The position numbers were made by a program, and so were the translations under genes. This document shows, piece by piece, positions 43,028 to 51,881 of a DNA stretch of 64,000 nt (positions are counted from its first letter, which is position 1; each line of letters opens with the position of its first letter). The notes below the pieces were generated by a model that was not told the origin of the DNA, searched no databases, and saw only the letters and a program-made list of their open reading frames with translations. This DNA comes from Spirosoma terrae. GTDB taxonomy: Bacteria > Bacteroidota > Bacteroidia > Cytophagales > Spirosomataceae. Where the stretch lies: the NCBI RefSeq assembly GCF_010435915.1, contig NZ_JAAFZH010000003.1, positions 1-64,000 on the forward strand, read 5' to 3'.

Positions 43028-44224
43028 TTATTTCTTGTCGATCCGGTAGAGTCTGCCCTGATCTGTAACGGCATACAAAGCGCCATCTTTGCCTTGGGTA
43101 ATATCGCGGAAGCGCTGATATTGGTCGCTTAGTAGCCGTTCTTCGCCGACTACTTTGTTGTTTTCAATCACGAGCCGGATGATGTGCATGCCGCTCAACG
43201 TACCAATAAACAGGTTGTTTTTCCACTCCGGAATCCGGTCGCCACTATAAAACGTCATGCCGCTGGGCGATACCGACGGGTCCCAGTAGTAAACAGGTTG
43301 CTCGAGACCATCTTTCTGCTGGATGCCTTCCCCCACTTTTTCGCCACTGTATTCAATACCATACGTAATGGTTGGCCAGCCATAGTTTTTACCCGCTTCA
43401 ACCCGGTTCAGCTCATCACCACCACGTGGGCCAAACTCTGTTTCCCACAGATCGCCCGTGGCAGGATCGAAAGCCAGACCCTGCACGTTCCGGTGCCCAT
43501 ACGAATACAACTCAGGCCGCGCATCGGCTTTGCCTGCAAATGGATTTCCGGCAACCGGTTTGCCTTCTTTCGTGATATGAATCACTTTCCCCAGACCCGA
43601 GTTGATCGATTGAGCCTGTGGGCGTGTTACTTTGTCGGACCGTTCGCCCGTACTGATAAGTAGGTTTCCTTGCTTATCGAACAGAATGCGCCCGCCATAG
43701 TGCAGATTGCCTTTGTAAGCCGGAGTAGCCCGGTAAATGACCGTAGCACCTTCAATTTTTTTCTCGTCGGCGGAGAGTTTGCCCTTAGCTACAGCCGTTA
43801 AATTCCCGTCGGCGAGTGGTTCTGAGAACACCCAGAAGATCATCCGGTTCTGGGCGAAAGCCGGATCGACCCGAACGCCCAGCAAACCACCCTGTCCTGA
43901 TGGATTTACTTTGGGAATTCCTGTGATGGGGGCACTGAGTTTTCCGTCAGCCGTAGCGATCCGCATCGTTCCTTCTTTTTCGGTGATGAGGAGCCGCCCA
44001 TCGGGCATGCTGGTGATACCCCAGGGGCTTTTAAGGGCTTCAGATAAGACCTTGCCTTCGTAGTTTGTTGTTGATTTGATAGCACCAATTCGGGTTTGTC
44101 CTGTATAGGCCGATTTGTAGGCCGAATTAGGCTCTTTCGTTTCTACCGAGGCCGATGTCGATTGGCTAAATGATGGGAGTGCCAGCGAAAGGCCAGCTAA
44201 ACCTAGTAAGGTTCTGATACTCAT
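43028..44224 (-). CDS. PQQ-dependent sugar dehydrogenase, secreted, copy 2
   Basis: This 398-residue paralogue of the lipoprotein dehydrogenase has nearly the same body, including LKSPWGITSMPDGRLLITEKEGT, GGLLGVRVDPAF, HYGGRILFDKQGN, SYGHRNVQGLAF and ETEFGPRGGDELN. Instead of a lipobox it has a cleavable signal peptide (MSIRTLLGLAGLSLALPSFSQS), so one copy should be membrane-anchored and the other soluble in the periplasm. The two flank the small-peptide operon. A tandem direct repeat lies before its start. Confidence 0.93.
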   Translation of the reverse strand: MSIRTLLGLAGLSLALPSFSQSTSASVETKEPNSAYKSAYTGQTRIGAIKSTTNYEGKVLSEALKSPWGITSMPDGRLLITEKEGTMRIATADGKLSAPITGIPKVNPSGQGGLLGVRVDPAFAQNRMIFWVFSEPLADGNLTAVAKGKLSADEKKIEGATVIYRATPAYKGNLHYGGRILFDKQGNLLISTGERSDKVTRPQAQSINSGLGKVIHITKEGKPVAGNPFAGKADARPELYSYGHRNVQGLAFDPATGDLWETEFGPRGGDELNRVEAGKNYGWPTITYGIEYSGEKVGEGIQQKDGLEQPVYYWDPSVSPSGMTFYSGDRIPEWKNNLFIGTLSGMHIIRLVIENNKVVGEERLLSDQYQRFRDITQGKDGALYAVTDQGRLYRIDKK

Positions 44225-44277
44225 TTTTTAATCCTGATATAGATTGTGTAAGGTACTCATACTTATAAATACAAAGT

Positions 44278-44315
44278 AAACCTGTCCGGCTTTATTTATA
44301 AAACCTGTCTGGCTT
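44278..44315. promoter_or_regulatory. 15-bp direct repeat before the second PQQ dehydrogenase
   Basis: AAACCTGTCCGGCTT (44278-44292) and AAACCTGTCTGGCTT (44301-44315) differ at one base and have a 23-bp period. The second copy reaches into the stop codon of the LytTR regulator gene. The spacing suits two dimers or a direct-repeat-binding regulator controlling the dehydrogenase gene. Confidence 0.55.
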
Positions 44316-45027
44316 AATCACGTTGAAGTATTTCGTCCAGTTTGGCTTTATAAATACGACCAATCGGAATTTCGGTATTGTTGACCCGAATATACGTAGC
44401 GCTAACTGCCTGAATATGATCCAGTGATACGATAAATGATTTGTGAACCCGTACGAATTGGTTCGGTGGTAGCTTTTCTTCCATATAACTAATTCGTAAA
44501 TAAGATACCAGCGGGCCCGAAACAGTATGGATTCGTACGTAATCCTTGATGCTCTCAATCCATACTATATCTTCCAGGTAGAGCTTAACCATCTCCTTGT
44601 TGACCTTGAAATACTGGTAGTCTTTACCCGCTTTTGGCGTTTCCGGTACGTCGGCCTGCGGGGGAGCGCTGGGCGAAAATCGATAAATTTTGCCCACTGA
44701 TTGCAAAAATCGCTCGAACGAAATGGGTTTTACCAGAAAATCCAGTACGTCAAATTCGTAGCTATCCAGCGCATACTCGCGGAAGGCGGTTGTGAAAATT
44801 ACTTTAGGCCGGTAGCCTAGTGGACGTAGCAAATCAAAACCAGTCAGACGAGGCATCTGAATATCGAGAAACAGAACATCGACTGGCGTTTGCTGTAGGA
44901 AACGTAGCGCCTGCGTAGGGCTATTCGTTACGCCCGCCAGTTCCAGATCGGGTAAGCGGCCTATGTAATCTTGAAGGAGATCGGTTGCCAGGGGTTCATC
45001 GTCCAGCACAAAACAGCGGATAGCCAT
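44314..45027 (-). CDS. LytTR-family response regulator
   Basis: This 237-residue regulator has a receiver domain with phospho-Asp55 (VLFLDIQMPRLTGFDLL), acidic pocket LDDEPLA and the Lys in FLVKPISFERF. Residues 140-235 form a LytTR DNA-binding domain (LEDIVWIESIKDYVRIHTVSG, FVRVHKSFIVSLDHIQAV, PIGRIYKAKLDEIL). LytTR proteins bind direct repeats about two helical turns apart. Its ATG overlaps the stop of the histidine kinase (TAATG at 45025-45029), so the pair is co-translated. Confidence 0.95.
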   Translation of the reverse strand: MAIRCFVLDDEPLATDLLQDYIGRLPDLELAGVTNSPTQALRFLQQTPVDVLFLDIQMPRLTGFDLLRPLGYRPKVIFTTAFREYALDSYEFDVLDFLVKPISFERFLQSVGKIYRFSPSAPPQADVPETPKAGKDYQYFKVNKEMVKLYLEDIVWIESIKDYVRIHTVSGPLVSYLRISYMEEKLPPNQFVRVHKSFIVSLDHIQAVSATYIRVNNTEIPIGRIYKAKLDEILQRD

Positions 45028-46073
45028 TAGTTTACATTAAATTTTAAGACCGCCAGAAACTGCCCATCTTCCTGCAAGGTAACCAGCTCGTGGTTGTCGG
45101 GGAATAGAATTTCCAGTCGCTTCTTTAAGTTGGCTAACCCTAAACCCGTTGTGGACGAATTAGTTGAGCAGTCCGGGACAGAATTTTCGGCCGAGAAAAC
45201 CAGCCGATCGCCGTTGCGCGACAGGTGTAGTTGAATCCAGCAACTGGTTTCCGTTTGAGCAGCTCCGTGCTTAAACGCGTTCTCCACAAAGGGTAATAGT
45301 AGCATCGGCGGAATCATTACGTTCGACAAACTCATGAGATCCGTAAAGTTCGTCTGTACGTCGAGCCGATCGCCGTACCGAATTTGCTCCAGCGAAATAT
45401 AGTCCGACAGATAATCCATTTCTTTCGTAATGGATACTTCGGGACGGTGGCTTTCGTGTAGCTGATAGCTAAGCAAACCGGCCAGTCGCTGGAGTAAATG
45501 AGGCATCTGAGCCGGTTGATGGATCGACACCGAAATCAGGTTATTCAGCGTATTGAATAAGAAATGGGGCTGAACCTGCGATTGAAGCAGACGATATTCG
45601 GCCGAGAGCTTTTCCCGGCGATACGTATCACTTAATCGCTGTTGGTTAAGCGCATGGCGAACCAGATCCGACGCCACGAACAGCGCGATGACTAAATGCA
45701 ACTGCATCGATTCGGCCAGAATCTTGGGCCAGTAAAGGTATGGTTTATGGAGAGCCTCCGGATAATAACCCGGATAATACCAGTTGTAGTTAATGCCCCG
45801 GCGGAGTAGACCAAATACCAGAATTCCTGCCAATAAGCTCAGCCAGAATTCGGTTAGGCGACCTTTTAGCAGAAAACGACGTACCGTAACCAGCAAATGC
45901 CAGTAACCCGCTATAACTAACAAAGGTAGATTGAGCGTAATGAAACAAAGACTTTGCTGGAAATTATCCATGTAAGCCCCCGTATTAAGCCATTCGAATA
46001 AAAAATAGCCTAGCCAGAATAAGCCCTGAGCCCAGACTTCCCGGTAGGCATTGGGAAAACGATAACGAGCCAT
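45027..46073 (-). CDS. LytS/YehU-type sensor histidine kinase
   Basis: The 348-residue kinase starts at ATG 46073. A TTG seven codons upstream is less likely. About four membrane helices occupy the first 140 residues (LFWLGYFLFEWL, ITLNLPLLVIAGYWHLLV, FWLSLLAGILVFGLL, LHLVIALFVASDLV). The His-kinase core follows: HFLFNTLNNLISVS with the phospho-His, PPMLLLPFVENAFKHG (N box) and GLGLANLKKRLEILF (G box). It has no large periplasmic sensor, so it probably senses a membrane or small-molecule cue, perhaps the single-span peptide encoded 2.3 kb away (inference). Confidence 0.94.
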   Translation of the reverse strand: MARYRFPNAYREVWAQGLFWLGYFLFEWLNTGAYMDNFQQSLCFITLNLPLLVIAGYWHLLVTVRRFLLKGRLTEFWLSLLAGILVFGLLRRGINYNWYYPGYYPEALHKPYLYWPKILAESMQLHLVIALFVASDLVRHALNQQRLSDTYRREKLSAEYRLLQSQVQPHFLFNTLNNLISVSIHQPAQMPHLLQRLAGLLSYQLHESHRPEVSITKEMDYLSDYISLEQIRYGDRLDVQTNFTDLMSLSNVMIPPMLLLPFVENAFKHGAAQTETSCWIQLHLSRNGDRLVFSAENSVPDCSTNSSTTGLGLANLKKRLEILFPDNHELVTLQEDGQFLAVLKFNVN

Positions 46074-46180
46074 TGGCAGCGAAGAATCGGACAATGTACT
46101 AGTAAAATTACAGCTTCTTTCCGGATAAAAACGTACCTGCTTGACTAACTACTGTTCCGGACACCTCAACGAGCATCGTT

Positions 46181-46301
46181 CTCGACAAACAACCGATTTT
46201 CTCGTCCAACACCACTGGCAAAGCCAATACGGTTGTATGAATGAACAAGACCGTTGTTAGGCTAAAATCTATAGTTTGTATTGAGTCAATCCGTTGATTT
46301 G
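46181..46301 (+). promoter_or_regulatory. Duplicated promoter-like cassette, copy between LytS and the secreted-protein gene
   Basis: Direct repeats CTCGACAAAC (46181-46190) and CTCGTCCAAC (46201-46210), 20 bp apart, are followed by AAGCCAATACGGTTGTATGA, GTTAGGCTAAAA and GTTGATTTG (46293-46301). The same elements, in the same order and spacing, occur at 42755-42875. It is upstream of the plus-strand gene at 46352 and about 110 bp from the LytS start on the other strand, so it could control both. Confidence 0.7.
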
Positions 46302-46351
46302 CTGACTAGTAACGTAATCCGGTCTCAACTAATACAACCCACTCTTTGACT

Positions 46352-47182
46352 ATGCAATTCATTAAAACGATCGCTGCTATTGGCTGTTTATTAGCTACGG
46401 ATGTCTGGTTTTCGCTAAAGCCTACAAAGTCTTGTCGGATGCTTGCCTGGCTGGTTCTGCTCCTGCTGCAGGCGTATCCGGGGCTGTCGCAGTTTCAGGA
46501 AAGAACGGTGGTAGAAAATGGTAAAGTTGCCGACATAAACCGGGGCTATTGGCAGCTTAAAACGCAGGCCACGACACGTAGTACGGTGGTTCAGTTCTTT
46601 GGACCCAGCAGCAAACTCCTATACGAGGAGATCCTGCCGGAGAAATGGATTCGACTAACGCCGAAAAACGAGAAGCAGTTTGACCGTTTGTTGGAACAAC
46701 TGCTGGCTAATCAGCTCCTGGGTTCCAGAATCACGATAGAAGATCTGCCACCAACCCCGACTCTAGTTAAAAATGCTCGAAAAGCGTCCTCAACAGTGCA
46801 ATTGTCGGATTCTGCCGCCCAACCATATCTGGTTCATGCGTATGTTAATCCAACGGGTCGGCTATATCTGATCGTGGACAACCCCACCCGGTTACGTTAT
46901 TCCATCAAAGTAATTGATCAGCGGGATAGGTCGTTGTTGTATGAGGAGTTTACCAACCATGATCAATATCGGCGGAAACTGGATTTGTCGGCGCTCCCGC
47001 ATGATCTGTGTCGGGTTGTTGTAACGATCAGGAATAAGCCATTTGTCTATACGGTAAAACGGCAGGATAACCGTTTTGCTCTTGTTGTTCCTCCTGAAGT
47101 GATTGATAGTAAGAAGGTTAATGCGGAGTATTATAAAGAAGATAATAAAGTCTCACCGGCGCCGGTCTCTATTGAGTTGTGA
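46352..47182 (+). CDS. Secreted protein of unknown function, candidate LytTR target
   Basis: The 276-residue protein starts at ATG 46352. A later Met at 46439 (MLAWLVLLLLQAYPGLSQ) gives a cleaner signal peptide and may be the true start. The body has a middle coiled stretch (KNEKQFDRLLEQLLANQLLG) and a C-terminal beta-sandwich (AYVNPTGRLYLIVDNPTRLRYSIKVIDQRDRSLL, DLSALPHDLCRVVVTIRNKPFVYTVKR). That part resembles the last domain of type IX secretion cargo or DUF3244-like proteins, though here it is followed by about 35 more residues. It lies just behind the shared cassette. Confidence 0.7.
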   Translation: MQFIKTIAAIGCLLATDVWFSLKPTKSCRMLAWLVLLLLQAYPGLSQFQERTVVENGKVADINRGYWQLKTQATTRSTVVQFFGPSSKLLYEEILPEKWIRLTPKNEKQFDRLLEQLLANQLLGSRITIEDLPPTPTLVKNARKASSTVQLSDSAAQPYLVHAYVNPTGRLYLIVDNPTRLRYSIKVIDQRDRSLLYEEFTNHDQYRRKLDLSALPHDLCRVVVTIRNKPFVYTVKRQDNRFALVVPPEVIDSKKVNAEYYKEDNKVSPAPVSIEL

Positions 47183-47409
47183 GTTAATGAGAAGATGGTG
47201 CTCCGGTTTATAGGCTATCGAGTGTTTTCTCGCCTGGCAAATAGGGGCAAAGGCTGGTATGAACAACAAACGGCTGGAGACTTGGTTGTAATGAATGCTT
47301 TGCTGGTCAGAAACGAATAGGTTCTGGCCTAGTTGGTGGCCTTATCAAGAATAACTAAACAGGCTGAGTTAAAGCATAAAATGGGTTTTACTTTCTAACG
47401 ATTATACGT

Positions 47410-47889
47410 ATGGCCATTATCAAGTGTAACATCAACGGCAGGGAGCAATCGCTCGATGTCGATCCACAAATGCCACTACTCTGGGCAATCCGCGATGTGG
47501 TTGGTCTGAAGGGTACGAAGTATGGCTGCGGAGTAGCTCAGTGCGGAGCCTGTACCGTACACCTGAATGGCGAAGCGGTACGTTCCTGCGTTACCAAAGT
47601 GAGCCGGATTAGCGGGCAAAAGGTGGTGACGATTGAAGGGTTGTCGGCTAACAATGACCACCCTGTTCAGCGTGCGTGGCAGGAAATCGACGTACCGCAG
47701 TGCGGCTATTGTCATTCCGGCCAGATTATGTCGGCCGCCGTGCTGCTTCGTGAAAATCCAAACCCGACCGACGAGGATATTGACACGGCGATGGCGGGTA
47801 ACATTTGCCGTTGTGGCACCTATCTGCGCATCCGAAAAGCCATTCATCTGGCCGCCGGAATGGACAGGAAAGTTGGCAGAAACGAGTAA
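47410..47889 (+). CDS. iorA: 2Fe-2S subunit of isoquinoline 1-oxidoreductase-type enzyme
   Basis: This 159-residue protein has two [2Fe-2S] domains: a plant-ferredoxin type (GTKYGCGVAQCGACTVHLNG, plus Cys in RSCVTK) and a helical domain (PQCGYCHSGQIMSAAVL and NICRCGTYLRIRKAIH). The length fits the small subunit of xanthine-oxidase-family enzymes of the IorAB type. It carries electrons from the molybdenum cofactor to the cytochrome encoded next. The three-gene order with 27- and 33-bp gaps indicates one operon. Confidence 0.95.
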   Translation: MAIIKCNINGREQSLDVDPQMPLLWAIRDVVGLKGTKYGCGVAQCGACTVHLNGEAVRSCVTKVSRISGQKVVTIEGLSANNDHPVQRAWQEIDVPQCGYCHSGQIMSAAVLLRENPNPTDEDIDTAMAGNICRCGTYLRIRKAIHLAAGMDRKVGRNE

Positions 47890-47916
47890 GGGTTAGACAG
47901 AAAAAATGCATCAGTT

Positions 47917-48543
47917 ATGCCTTTTAAAACAATTTATTTGCTGGCCATTCTGCTATCGGCGATGGGTATTCTGGCTACTACGTTTACCACAAATGCTACG
48001 CTACGTAGCACTACGTCTGCCGCAGAATCCGCTACGGATGCGCCCGTCAAAAAAGACAGTGCTACGTCGGTAAAAGCGTTTGCCAATGTGTATAAAGTAC
48101 TGATGAGCCCACGTTGTATGAACTGCCACCCAGCGGGCGACGTACCGTTGCAGGGCGACGATAGTCACCTGCACACAATGGCTCCGCGACGAGGAACGGA
48201 CGGCAAAGGTCTTTACGCGATGAAATGCTCGAACTGTCATCAGCCGACCAATACGCCGGGTTTACATACGCCACCGGGTAACCCGAACTGGCATCTGCCA
48301 CCCGCAGCCATGAAAATGGTTTTTGAGGGACGGACTCCGCATCAGTTGGCCAAACAACTCGCTGACCCTAAACAGAACGGTGGCAAAAACATGGAGCAGT
48401 TATTGGAACATGCCAACGATGAGTTAGTGCTGGCTGGCTGGAATCCCGGCGAAGGTCGGACGTTGCCGCCGATGAGTCACGCCGAATTCGCGAAGGCCTG
48501 GACTACCTGGATTAAAGCCGGTGCTTATGCGCCGAAGCCATAA
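47917..48543 (+). CDS. Diheme c-type cytochrome of the Ior operon
   Basis: This 208-residue exported protein has an N-terminal hydrophobic signal (IYLLAILLSAMGILA) and two heme-binding CxxCH motifs: Cys67-Met-Asn-Cys70-His71 (RCMNCHPAGD) and Cys104-Ser-Asn-Cys107-His108 (KCSNCHQP). Candidate Met and His axial ligands surround them. Lying between the iron-sulfur and molybdenum subunit genes it should be the electron acceptor of the enzyme in the periplasm. A dense cluster of the ACGTAGC heptamer occurs at its start (47995-48020). Confidence 0.88.
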   Translation: MPFKTIYLLAILLSAMGILATTFTTNATLRSTTSAAESATDAPVKKDSATSVKAFANVYKVLMSPRCMNCHPAGDVPLQGDDSHLHTMAPRRGTDGKGLYAMKCSNCHQPTNTPGLHTPPGNPNWHLPPAAMKMVFEGRTPHQLAKQLADPKQNGGKNMEQLLEHANDELVLAGWNPGEGRTLPPMSHAEFAKAWTTWIKAGAYAPKP

Positions 48544-48576
48544 ACTCTCCATTCATCATTATTAATTAACGAAACG

Positions 48577-50724
48577 ATGACAGTTTCCAGAAGAAATTTT
48601 CTGAAAATATCGGGCATGGCCGGAGCGGTTTTCTCGCTGGGCTTTTACGTACCCAAACACGGTGAAGGCGCTAAAATAGTTAAGGCCGCTGAAGCGGAGA
48701 ATTTTGGTGTCGAGATGAACGCCTGGATTCACATTGATACGTCGGGTAAGGTTACAATTTTCAGTCACCGCGCCGAAATGGGGCAGGGTGTTTATCAGGC
48801 CATCCCGCAAATGGTAGCCGAAGAGCTGGAGGTGAATCTGGATGAGGTGAATATCGTCTTTGCCAAAGGCGATCAGAAAAAATACGGTAATCAGATAACC
48901 GGCGGAAGCTCAACGGTACGTGGTTCGTATAAAAACCTGCTGAATCTGAGCGCCACCGCCCGCGAAATGCTTATTCAGGCAGCTGCGGCCAACTGGAACG
49001 TAGCAAAAGCAGACTGTTACGCCGAAGCCGGACACGTCATACACAAACCTTCTGGCAAGAAAGCCAATTATGGCGAACTGGTTGTCGATGCGTCTAAGCT
49101 GGAAACCCCGAAGAACGTAGTGCTGAAAAAGCGGTCGGAATATAAGCTCATCGGTAAGCCGATGCTACGTCAGGATACTAAGCTGAAAACCAATGGCACC
49201 GCTACGTTCGGACTGGATAAACAGATTCCTGGCATGCTGTACGCGGCTGTTGAACGAAATCCCCGGCTTCGCGGCAAAGTGAAAAGCTTCGACGATAGTG
49301 CCGCCCGTAAAATTCCCGGCGTGAAATACGTAGTAAAAACCCGAATGGGTGTTTTCAATACATATCGCGAAGGTGTCGCCGTGGTGGCCGATTCAACCTG
49401 GGCGGCTTTGCAGGGTAAAAAAGCGCTGAAAGTGGTTTGGGACGACAGCGGTTTCGAACACCTGAGCACCGACGAAATCTACAAACGCCAGCGCGAAGCC
49501 CTCCAGACGCAGGAAGGCTTATCGTTCAAGAAGCAGGGTGATCCGGCGGCTATTATTGCGCAGGCTCCGAAGAAACTCGACGTGATGTACGAAACGCCCT
49601 ATCAGTACCATAGCTGCATGGAACCACTGAATTGTGTAGCTCATTATCAGCCGGATAAGCTCGAAATATGGGGCCCAATTCAGGCGCCGGATTGGGTGCA
49701 GGATTACATTAGTAAGGAGATGAATATTCCCCGCGAAAAAGTCATTGTGAATATGACCTTTCTGGGGGGCGGCTTCGGTCGAAAAGCGTTCATGGATTAC
49801 CCGCACGAAGCGTCGGTGATTTCGAAAGAAGTGGGCGCGCCGATACAGGTAATCTGGACCCGCGAAGATGACGCAACGCAGGGACCGTATCGGCCCGGTA
49901 TTACGTACCGATGCGAGGGCGTTGTGGATAATGGTGAAATCAGCGCTTTTAAGGTCAAGCTGGCTGGGCAAAATGTCAGCCATTGGCAGGGCGGTAAAAA
50001 AGATGCCCCCAATCGGAGTGCGTCTGAAGGTTTTCTTAAGCCGTATTTCGATACCATCAAAAACCTGAGTATTCAGGACGTACCGTTCGAAACGCCGATT
50101 CCAACCATGTGGTGGCGGTCGGTGTATGCGTCGACCAATGGTTTTGCCTACGAAAGTTTTCTGGATGAACTGGCCGTTGAAGCCGGTAAAGACCCGCTAA
50201 CGTTTCGTCGCGAACATCTGAAAGAAGAGCGGCTAAACAAGCTCATCGACAAAATGGAAGACGTATCGGGCTGGAAAAATCGGAAGGCAAAAGAAGGCTA
50301 CGGTACGGCTATTACGGAGTGTTTCGCCAGCACGGTTGGGCAGGTTGTGAAAGTGTCGCGTACTGCCGATGGTAAGCTGAAAATTGATCACGTCTGGGCG
50401 GTTATGGACTGCGGCTGGTACGTTAATCCCGACACCATTAAAGCCCAGATTGAAGGGTCGATTGTGATGGCGTTGGGAGCCGCTACGCATCATCAGGTAA
50501 CATTCAAAGACGGTATTCCGGTCGACAAGAATTTCTATTCATATCAACTGCCACGTATCACCGACATTCCGCCCATCGATATCTACATCATGGAAAACGA
50601 TGCCGATGCGGGTGGTGTTGGCGAACCCGGTCTGCCCGCTTTCGCTCCGGCATTGACCAACGCTATTTTTGATCTAACCGGCAAACGGATTCGCAAACTG
50701 CCGTTTGATATGGCCACGGTATAA
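48577..50724 (+). CDS. iorB: Molybdopterin subunit of isoquinoline 1-oxidoreductase-type enzyme
   Basis: This 715-residue protein has a twin-arginine signal (VSRRNFLKISGMAGAVFSLGF), so the folded holoenzyme is exported. Xanthine-oxidase-family motifs are GQGVYQAIPQMVAEEL, TFLGGGFGRKAFMDY, TMWWRSV, and GVGEPGLPAFAPALTNAIF with the catalytic Glu. Relatives oxidise aldehydes or N-heterocycles by adding water-derived oxygen. The substrate is not readable here. Confidence 0.95.
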   Translation: MTVSRRNFLKISGMAGAVFSLGFYVPKHGEGAKIVKAAEAENFGVEMNAWIHIDTSGKVTIFSHRAEMGQGVYQAIPQMVAEELEVNLDEVNIVFAKGDQKKYGNQITGGSSTVRGSYKNLLNLSATAREMLIQAAAANWNVAKADCYAEAGHVIHKPSGKKANYGELVVDASKLETPKNVVLKKRSEYKLIGKPMLRQDTKLKTNGTATFGLDKQIPGMLYAAVERNPRLRGKVKSFDDSAARKIPGVKYVVKTRMGVFNTYREGVAVVADSTWAALQGKKALKVVWDDSGFEHLSTDEIYKRQREALQTQEGLSFKKQGDPAAIIAQAPKKLDVMYETPYQYHSCMEPLNCVAHYQPDKLEIWGPIQAPDWVQDYISKEMNIPREKVIVNMTFLGGGFGRKAFMDYPHEASVISKEVGAPIQVIWTREDDATQGPYRPGITYRCEGVVDNGEISAFKVKLAGQNVSHWQGGKKDAPNRSASEGFLKPYFDTIKNLSIQDVPFETPIPTMWWRSVYASTNGFAYESFLDELAVEAGKDPLTFRREHLKEERLNKLIDKMEDVSGWKNRKAKEGYGTAITECFASTVGQVVKVSRTADGKLKIDHVWAVMDCGWYVNPDTIKAQIEGSIVMALGAATHHQVTFKDGIPVDKNFYSYQLPRITDIPPIDIYIMENDADAGGVGEPGLPAFAPALTNAIFDLTGKRIRKLPFDMATV

Positions 50725-50730
50725 TTGACA

Positions 50731-50757
50731 AAAACGCAGGCCTATAACCTGCGTTTT
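50731..50757 (+). terminator. Intrinsic terminator after the Ior operon
   Basis: AAAACGCAGG (50731-50740) pairs with CCTGCGTTTT (50748-50757), followed by more T. It lies 6 bp after the iorB stop. Confidence 0.85.
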
Positions 50758-50875
50758 TTTGTCAGTTACTGCCTGGATAAAGGATCGACTGAAACGATTT
50801 GTACAAGAGTTTGTGGGGACGGTGTTTCGCTGAATACCCGTCTAGTCGTTTTCAACGGCGGCTTTTGCTAGCGGC

Positions 50876-51649
50876 TTAAAATTCTTTTTTCAGGCCGTTT
50901 TGCAATGCCTTGAAGTAGGTTTCTTCCTTAAATGAATACAGAAAAGGCGCTTTGTGGGCGGCACCAGAGTAGTGTTTTTCTTTTTTCTCTAAGATACCGT
51001 AGGACAGGATTTTTCGACTAAAATTACTCCGGTCCAGTTTTCGGCCCAGAATGGTTTCATATATGGTTTGCAGACTCTTCAGCGGAAATTCCTTCGGTAG
51101 CAACGTATAGCCGATAGGCTGATAATTCAATTGTAATCGTAAGGCTTGCAACGCTTTGTCGATGATCGCTTCGTGGTCAAACAGCATAGGAGGAAGTTGA
51201 CTGACATCCTGCCAGGCGCAGGTAAGCGAGGTAACATCGGCCTGAGGAATCACCTGCTCGTAATTAACCAGCGCATAATAGCCAATCGTAATAAAGCGTT
51301 GCATGAACCAGCTTTCTGGCGTCAGTTCAATCCCCAGCGTTTGTAATACGCCCCGTAGATGTTCCTTGCGATTCCGTTTAGCACTGCCAAAGACGTGAAA
51401 TTGCTGCAGGAATACATCGGTTAAGCCAGTACGGGCATTTAGAATTCGTATGGCGGCTGTATCCAAATCTTCCTCTTTACCCACAAAACCACCCGGAAGC
51501 ATCCATTTCTGATTACTCTTAGCCTGTAGCAATAACACCGTCAGCGCATTTTGGTGAAAGCCAAAAATGACATTGTCGATGGAAACAGCCGGCAATAAAT
51601 GGACGGAACCATCCTGCAGGTCGTTGCTGGGTAAGGAATGATTTGTCAT
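50876..51649 (-). CDS. NrtR/AraR-type regulator with degenerate Nudix domain
   Basis: This 257-residue protein has an N-terminal Nudix fold in which the catalytic box is broken. GGFVGKEEDLDTAAIRILNARTGL keeps the Gly, Arg and hydrophobic positions, but the three Glu of the REUxEE part read Ile, Ala and Arg. A winged helix follows at residues about 185-235 (LQTIYETILGRKLDRSNFSRKILSYGILEKK). This is the plan of NrtR and Bacteroidota AraR repressors, which bind ADP-ribose or sugars. It faces a sulfatase gene across 230 bp. Sugar control of that gene is possible but inferred. Confidence 0.88.
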   Translation of the reverse strand: MTNHSLPSNDLQDGSVHLLPAVSIDNVIFGFHQNALTVLLLQAKSNQKWMLPGGFVGKEEDLDTAAIRILNARTGLTDVFLQQFHVFGSAKRNRKEHLRGVLQTLGIELTPESWFMQRFITIGYYALVNYEQVIPQADVTSLTCAWQDVSQLPPMLFDHEAIIDKALQALRLQLNYQPIGYTLLPKEFPLKSLQTIYETILGRKLDRSNFSRKILSYGILEKKEKHYSGAAHKAPFLYSFKEETYFKALQNGLKKEF

Positions 51650-51881
51650 GAATGATTATTTTCCTTGGGAGCAGTTCAATTTAACTGTATATTGTGTCGA
51701 AATGACTCAATAGGAAACAGGTTGATCTAAAGCCTTAATCAGGCAAAGGTAAAGTGAAAAGCCACAAGCTGTCAATTTAGGTGAAGCCTGGACGTAAATC
51801 CAAGCGTTTACCTCGGCTGGTATAACTGTTTTTTTGATGGGTCTGTCTGTTGCTATTGCATTCCATAACCCTTAGTAAACT

